From: Saprospiraceae bacterium
GTDB lineage: Bacteria > Bacteroidota > Bacteroidia > Chitinophagales > Saprospiraceae
Direction of reading: 5' to 3'
Length of the DNA: 7,995 nt
Assembly (NCBI GenBank): GCA_023299965.1
Contig: JALZVN010000113.1
Location: 1-7,995, forward strand
In this document: piece after piece, positions 5,601-7,995 of the stretch
How positions within the stretch are numbered: position 1 is the stretch's first letter
How the letters are laid out: every line of letters begins with the position of its first letter
Translations under genes and position numbers: made by a program
The notes under the pieces: generated by a model
Databases searched by the model: none
What the model saw: the letters and a program-made list of their open reading frames with translations, nothing else
Told to the model about the DNA's origin: nothing

Positions 5601-7995
5601 AATCAGTAGCCTCACACATATTGGCGTCTCTAACAGTCAGGGTAAAAGTTCCTGCTTCTACATTTATGTTTGGACCAAATACTCCATGATCCCATTCGTA
5701 AACATAAGGAGGTGTACCACCAGTAACTGTCGTCAAAATGGTTCCATCATTACCTCCATTACAAGAAGGCTCATCTCCTAAAAAAGTAATTTCTATAGGG
5801 GCTGGTTCACCGATAGTAACCGTTGCCGTTTCTCTACAATCATTTGCATCCGTTGCCTGTACAGTGTACGAACCGGGCGCTTGTCCAATAGCTATAGAGT
5901 CAAAAGTAGAAGGTGTCGTAGTCCAAAAATATTCGAAGTCTCCGGCTCCACCTGATGCTGAAGCATAAAGTGTCCCATCTCGTCCTCCCACACAAGTCAC
6001 ATCTGTAGACATGGTATCGATTTGGATTGCTGGAGGCTCCACCAAAGTAATGGATACAGAATCAATACATCCGTCTGCATCTTCAACTACAATGGTATGC
6101 ATCCCTGGTCCAACATTTTGGAAAAAACTGGTCGATTGAACAAGGCTTCCATCTAACGTAAAGGTAACTGGGAAAATAGCACCCATTGTGTTTGCGGAAA
6201 TAATGCCATCTTGTAAGCCAAAGCAACTTATATTTTGAACTATGTTTGGCATGACAGTTAAAAAACACTCTCCATAAGTCACCGTAATTTCTGAAATTTC
6301 GCGATTACAAGACCCTATATCCGTAAGCCCTCTAACCATAAAGTTAACTTCTTCCCCTTCGGCTAAACCAGATACAAAGTGTGATAGCGTTCCGTTATTG
6401 GGAGGGAACCATCCGACATTGTTCACATTTACTTCATAGGAGGTAGCATTTGGTGTAGGATCCCATTCGTAAACAATGACTCCTGGTGCTGCATCTTCGA
6501 TGCTAACAACTGGCGCATCCAGATCTGGTACAACACTTACCAAGATTGTATCAAAACCTATACATCCAAAACCATCCTCTATCCGCACAATATATTCGGT
6601 GCTTGCAGTAGGATTTGCAATTGGATTAGGACAATCATCGCAAGTCAAACCTTGACTTGGACTCCAATCATACTCCACTATATTTTCTGTATTGAATGAG
6701 ATAGACCAACTGTTTAACAGATTCTTATCTATTGGACCAAAACCATCGGATAAAATCAAAGTCCATACTCCATTTATCTGAGCTCCAATTAGGTCGCTCC
6801 AATTTCCCTCTGGACGAAAGTCTCCGGCATACGGAGGAGTAGCTGAAGAGATTATTGGCAAATTTGGATCTACTTTAAAGCAAGTATTTCTGAAGTTATC
6901 TCCAGCTCCTCCATTATTAGTTGTTAATTCAATAATTTCTCCTGTGGGTGCTTCTAGATAAATTTGAAGATCACCTGTAGCATCCGTATCTATATCTATA
7001 CATACTGATGCAACATCGGTAGCTGGCACTGATATTACATTTGGTGTGGCTCCTGAGACTGATATTTCAGACCCGAGAGGCGCACTTGGCGGATGCGTGG
7101 CATTACCAAACTCTGTAGCTGTGCTATTGACGAATGGAATAGTACTTTCATCGAATCCTAGATACTCCGCTTGTAAATGCACTGTGTCTCCTTCACAGAT
7201 ACCTTCATCATCGGCTGATCCGACTACCTCATCGCAAAAGAAACATCTTGGATCTGCCTCGGATAATACACTAAAGGAAATAGTAGTATCAAACGTACAA
7301 CCAAATTCATCTACTATCTCAAATATATAATTGCTAGTCCCAGCTGAAGTAGGGACAGTCAACATACTATCTTGGTCACTAAAAATAATATCATCATTTG
7401 GAGCCCACCCCCAACTTTCAATTCCTGGAGTAAAGCTTTCTGTATCTGGGCGTAATTCTTCAGCGAATGTAATTGACCACCAAAACAGCCATCCATTATC
7501 TTGCCTAATTTTATCCTCTACGATTAGGGTCCATTCTCCATTTACAGGGCAGCCTAGCAATGTATTAAAACCATCAATAGGCGTATAAGAACCTGCGGGC
7601 AAACTCGTTCTTTGCGGCTGCATTAATGCTTTCTCAAAAAAGGAGCCAAACTGAGGATTAGGGGTAAAACAATACGTGAAACCTTGACCTGGAATGGGGT
7701 CAGCAGTATTGCCAGGAATATTATCATCCCCCTCAAAGGGTATACCTAAAAAAGCTTCCAAAGAAAAAGACGCATTCGTTGTATCTAACCTCATTGGCAT
7801 TGTAGCACCATTTGGACATTGTAAACTAATATCTAAATCACGCACATAACTATGTTCCATATTTATGCAAATTGACTCTACTTGATCAACATTGGTTATT
7901 ACCGCACCAGGAACAAATTCATTAAAAACAACTGGACTTTCATAAGCCACATTTACCCCATCTGGAAGAGGAATAGAATCCACATTACCATTGCT
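2695..7995 (-). CDS. Giant T9SS-exported surface adhesin with P-like domains, 13 SprB repeats and a CHU_C sorting domain (N-terminus missing)
   Basis: The frame is open to the right edge; the last four codons (7995-7984) read SNGN and the GTG at 7983 is internal, so the gene is partial at its 5' end. Counting from the edge, 1766 residues are visible. Residues about 1-180 are a proprotein-convertase P-like domain (HSYVRDLDISL, CPVNGEWTLIVEDK, WWSITF), then an Ig/PKD-like module to about 245. Residues about 265-435 are a second P-like domain (INGVWTLILSDG, WSISFN), followed by a CDDC-containing Ig/PKD-like module to about 490. An FN3-like domain reaches about 575. Thirteen SprB repeats span about 577-1581, another Ig/PKD-like module with SCMSC reaches about 1667, and the last 98 residues are the gliding-motility-associated CTD (VPTGFTPNGDNNND, YDRWGE, WDGTFRG, GVYIW, TTLIR). 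The CTD routes the protein through the T9SS; SprB-type repeats form surface filaments in adhesion and gliding. No catalytic domain is visible in this part. The SprF partner follows after 12 bases. Confidence 0.93.
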   Translation of the reverse strand, partial: SNGNVDSIPLPDGVNVAYESPVVFNEFVPGAVITNVDQVESICINMEHSYVRDLDISLQCPNGATMPMRLDTTNASFSLEAFLGIPFEGDDNIPGNTADPIPGQGFTYCFTPNPQFGSFFEKALMQPQRTSLPAGSYTPIDGFNTLLGCPVNGEWTLIVEDKIRQDNGWLFWWSITFAEELRPDTESFTPGIESWGWAPNDDIIFSDQDSMLTVPTSAGTSNYIFEIVDEFGCTFDTTISFSVLSEADPRCFFCDEVVGSADDEGICEGDTVHLQAEYLGFDESTIPFVNSTATEFGNATHPPSAPLGSEISVSGATPNVISVPATDVASVCIDIDTDATGDLQIYLEAPTGEIIELTTNNGGAGDNFRNTCFKVDPNLPIISSATPPYAGDFRPEGNWSDLIGAQINGVWTLILSDGFGPIDKNLLNSWSISFNTENIVEYDWSPSQGLTCDDCPNPIANPTASTEYIVRIEDGFGCIGFDTILVSVVPDLDAPVVSIEDAAPGVIVYEWDPTPNATSYEVNVNNVGWFPPNNGTLSHFVSGLAEGEEVNFMVRGLTDIGSCNREISEITVTYGECFLTVMPNIVQNISCFGLQDGIISANTMGAIFPVTFTLDGSLVQSTSFFQNVGPGMHTIVVEDADGCIDSVSITLVEPPAIQIDTMSTDVTCVGGRDGTLYASASGGAGDFEYFWTTTPSTFDSIAIGQAPGSYTVQATDANDCRETATVTIGEPAPIEITFLGDEPSCNGGNDGTILTTVTGGTPPYVYEWDHGVFGPNINVEAGTFTLTVRDANMCEATDFIDITQPDPGMATAVGTDASCHNTLDGSATIDLIGNGPFTFAWDDPMNQDTQTAVDLAPGPYNFTLTDGNGCNFVGLVGIGSPSEVTANTTSQATSCFDGDDGTAFVSVTGGVTPYSYQWNDPAGQITQMATGLEAGEYEVIITDGRSCSTTRTVTVNSASEIVLSVDSTFASCIENADGTASVFAIGGTAFYTYQWDDPLSQTVSDAVDLAVGIYSVTVTDTNNCSVSEDVEVIAGDPVRIDSLVGTMPSCFGDNDGQLVGFISGGEAPYTYLWDDPLGQFLNPANSLFAGTYTLTVTDNNGCTAERNVVLNQPDSLSLSLMVNQIDCFGADNGVVTAVVSGGTFPYSYSLNNQILSDSIFSSLSTGIYNIEVTDRNNCSIERTITIIEPMEGLSFDIIQTDTSCFGANMSSVELIVSGGTGPNYDFEWSVSGIANSSTVDGLAAQFYTVTVTDENLCTLTDTITVVEYDSILTNIISVPPSCNNFEDGLVGLNIVRGGNGGDDIDNYFYEWDNFPNETSEILENLPGGDGVVYTVTVTDDQGCTGVAQTTVEEPQPIRLEIVKQNPSCFGFDDGFVEITNVIGDNPVATYEWSTMEQTPRIENLDNGSYLVTVVDDKGCQVVTSVQLNEPSPLSSDLVVTNNICDGDEDGVIVANVIGGTVPYNFNWSNGETRNGFIDNLSDGPYSVTITDENGCSIAEDTVLVAPIALAVQADVVDITCFDGDDGSFTLTASGGAMPYTYSINGEFFGNQNMRSNLEAGPYPIFIRDNRGCEWDSIIQVGTVPQFELFAGEDQFIEIGDSAFLEVILFNPFGEVEIEWSSNTDFDLSCMSCDSTIVSPLFTANYEAFGIDENGCMSSDLVTVFVSKTAQIMVPTGFTPNGDNNNDILIVHGKSKNIVRINDFRIYDRWGETVYENTNFDINDQTIGWDGTFRGEPMETGVYIWVLEVSFEDGSTDNFSGQTTLIR
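3250..6262 (-). repeat. Coding array of 13 SprB-type repeats
   Basis: The first conserved Cys codons lie near 6224, 5992, 5762, 5540, 5312, 5090, 4849, 4616, 4385, 4150, 3894, 3663 and 3437, giving a period of 222-256 bases (74-85 residues). Each unit follows C-[FNV]-G-x-x-DG ... GG-x-x-PY-x-Y-x-W ... L-x-x-G-x-Y-x-V-x-V-x-D-x-x-GC ... EP. All 13 keep both cysteines, one near the start and one in the D-x-[NG]-x-C turn, which suggests one disulfide per repeat. Unit 9 (SCFGANMSS) lacks the DG pair and unit 10 carries an extra Gly/Asp-rich loop near GGNGGDDIDN. The DNA copies are well diverged, so the array is old rather than freshly amplified. Confidence 0.9.

Noticed and set aside
3250..6262. 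The SprB array as a recent phase-variable or slipping DNA repeat
   Set aside because: The units share the protein pattern but are well diverged at the DNA level, with period lengths from 222 to 256 bases, so slippage between units is unlikely.
7331..7588. Plus-strand open frames opposite the adhesin (for example 7331-7588, 7046-7330, 5536-5968)
   Set aside because: They lie antisense to the strongly supported adhesin frame, have no family features, and arise from its codon pattern.
7981..7983. GTG as a true start codon for the adhesin
   Set aside because: The frame stays open to the window edge (SNGN precedes it), there is no signal peptide after it, and it falls within a domain. The real start must be upstream of the window.

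Overview
The window comes from an AT-rich member of the Bacteroidota that has a type IX secretion system (T9SS). The evidence is a large secreted protein ending in a gliding-motility-associated C-terminal domain (CHU_C, type B CTD) directly followed by a PorP/SprF outer-membrane protein. The long SprB-repeat, P-domain architecture suggests a Saprospiria/Lewinella-like or related marine lineage, but that placement is inference. Every convincing gene lies on the minus strand, so transcription runs right to left.

From right to left: (1) 7995-2695 is the C-terminal 1766 residues of a giant surface adhesin whose N-terminus lies beyond the right edge. Visible in order are two proprotein-convertase P-like domains, each followed by (and apparently nested in) an Ig/PKD-like module, an FN3-like domain, 13 SprB-type repeats of about 75-85 residues, another Cys-containing Ig/PKD-like module, and the T9SS sorting domain. 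(2) After 12 bases comes a complete PorP/SprF gene (2682-1624). The two form a standard substrate/partner operon: the adhesin is exported through the T9SS and the PorP/SprF barrel serves its delivery or retention at the cell surface. (3) 1623-1372 is non-coding. It is filled by a GC-rich (about 57%), hairpin-containing element of about 155 bp that looks like a dispersed Bacteroidota intergenic repeat. (4) 1371-775 encodes a small LURP-one/tubby-like protein. (5) 753-274 encodes a two-helix membrane protein with a soluble, possibly PH-like, C-terminal domain. (6) 179-1 is the N-terminus of a single-helix membrane-anchored protein cut by the left edge.

The adhesin and SprF genes work together. 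The three genes on the left have no evident link to them and look like ordinary housekeeping or hypothetical genes separated from the operon by the repeat element. No tRNA, rRNA, CRISPR array, transposase or phage gene was seen. No wholly new system is evident. The points most worth a second look are the duplicated nested P-domain units, the almost lysine-free adhesin stalk, the subclass of repeats 4-7, and the GC-rich intergenic element.
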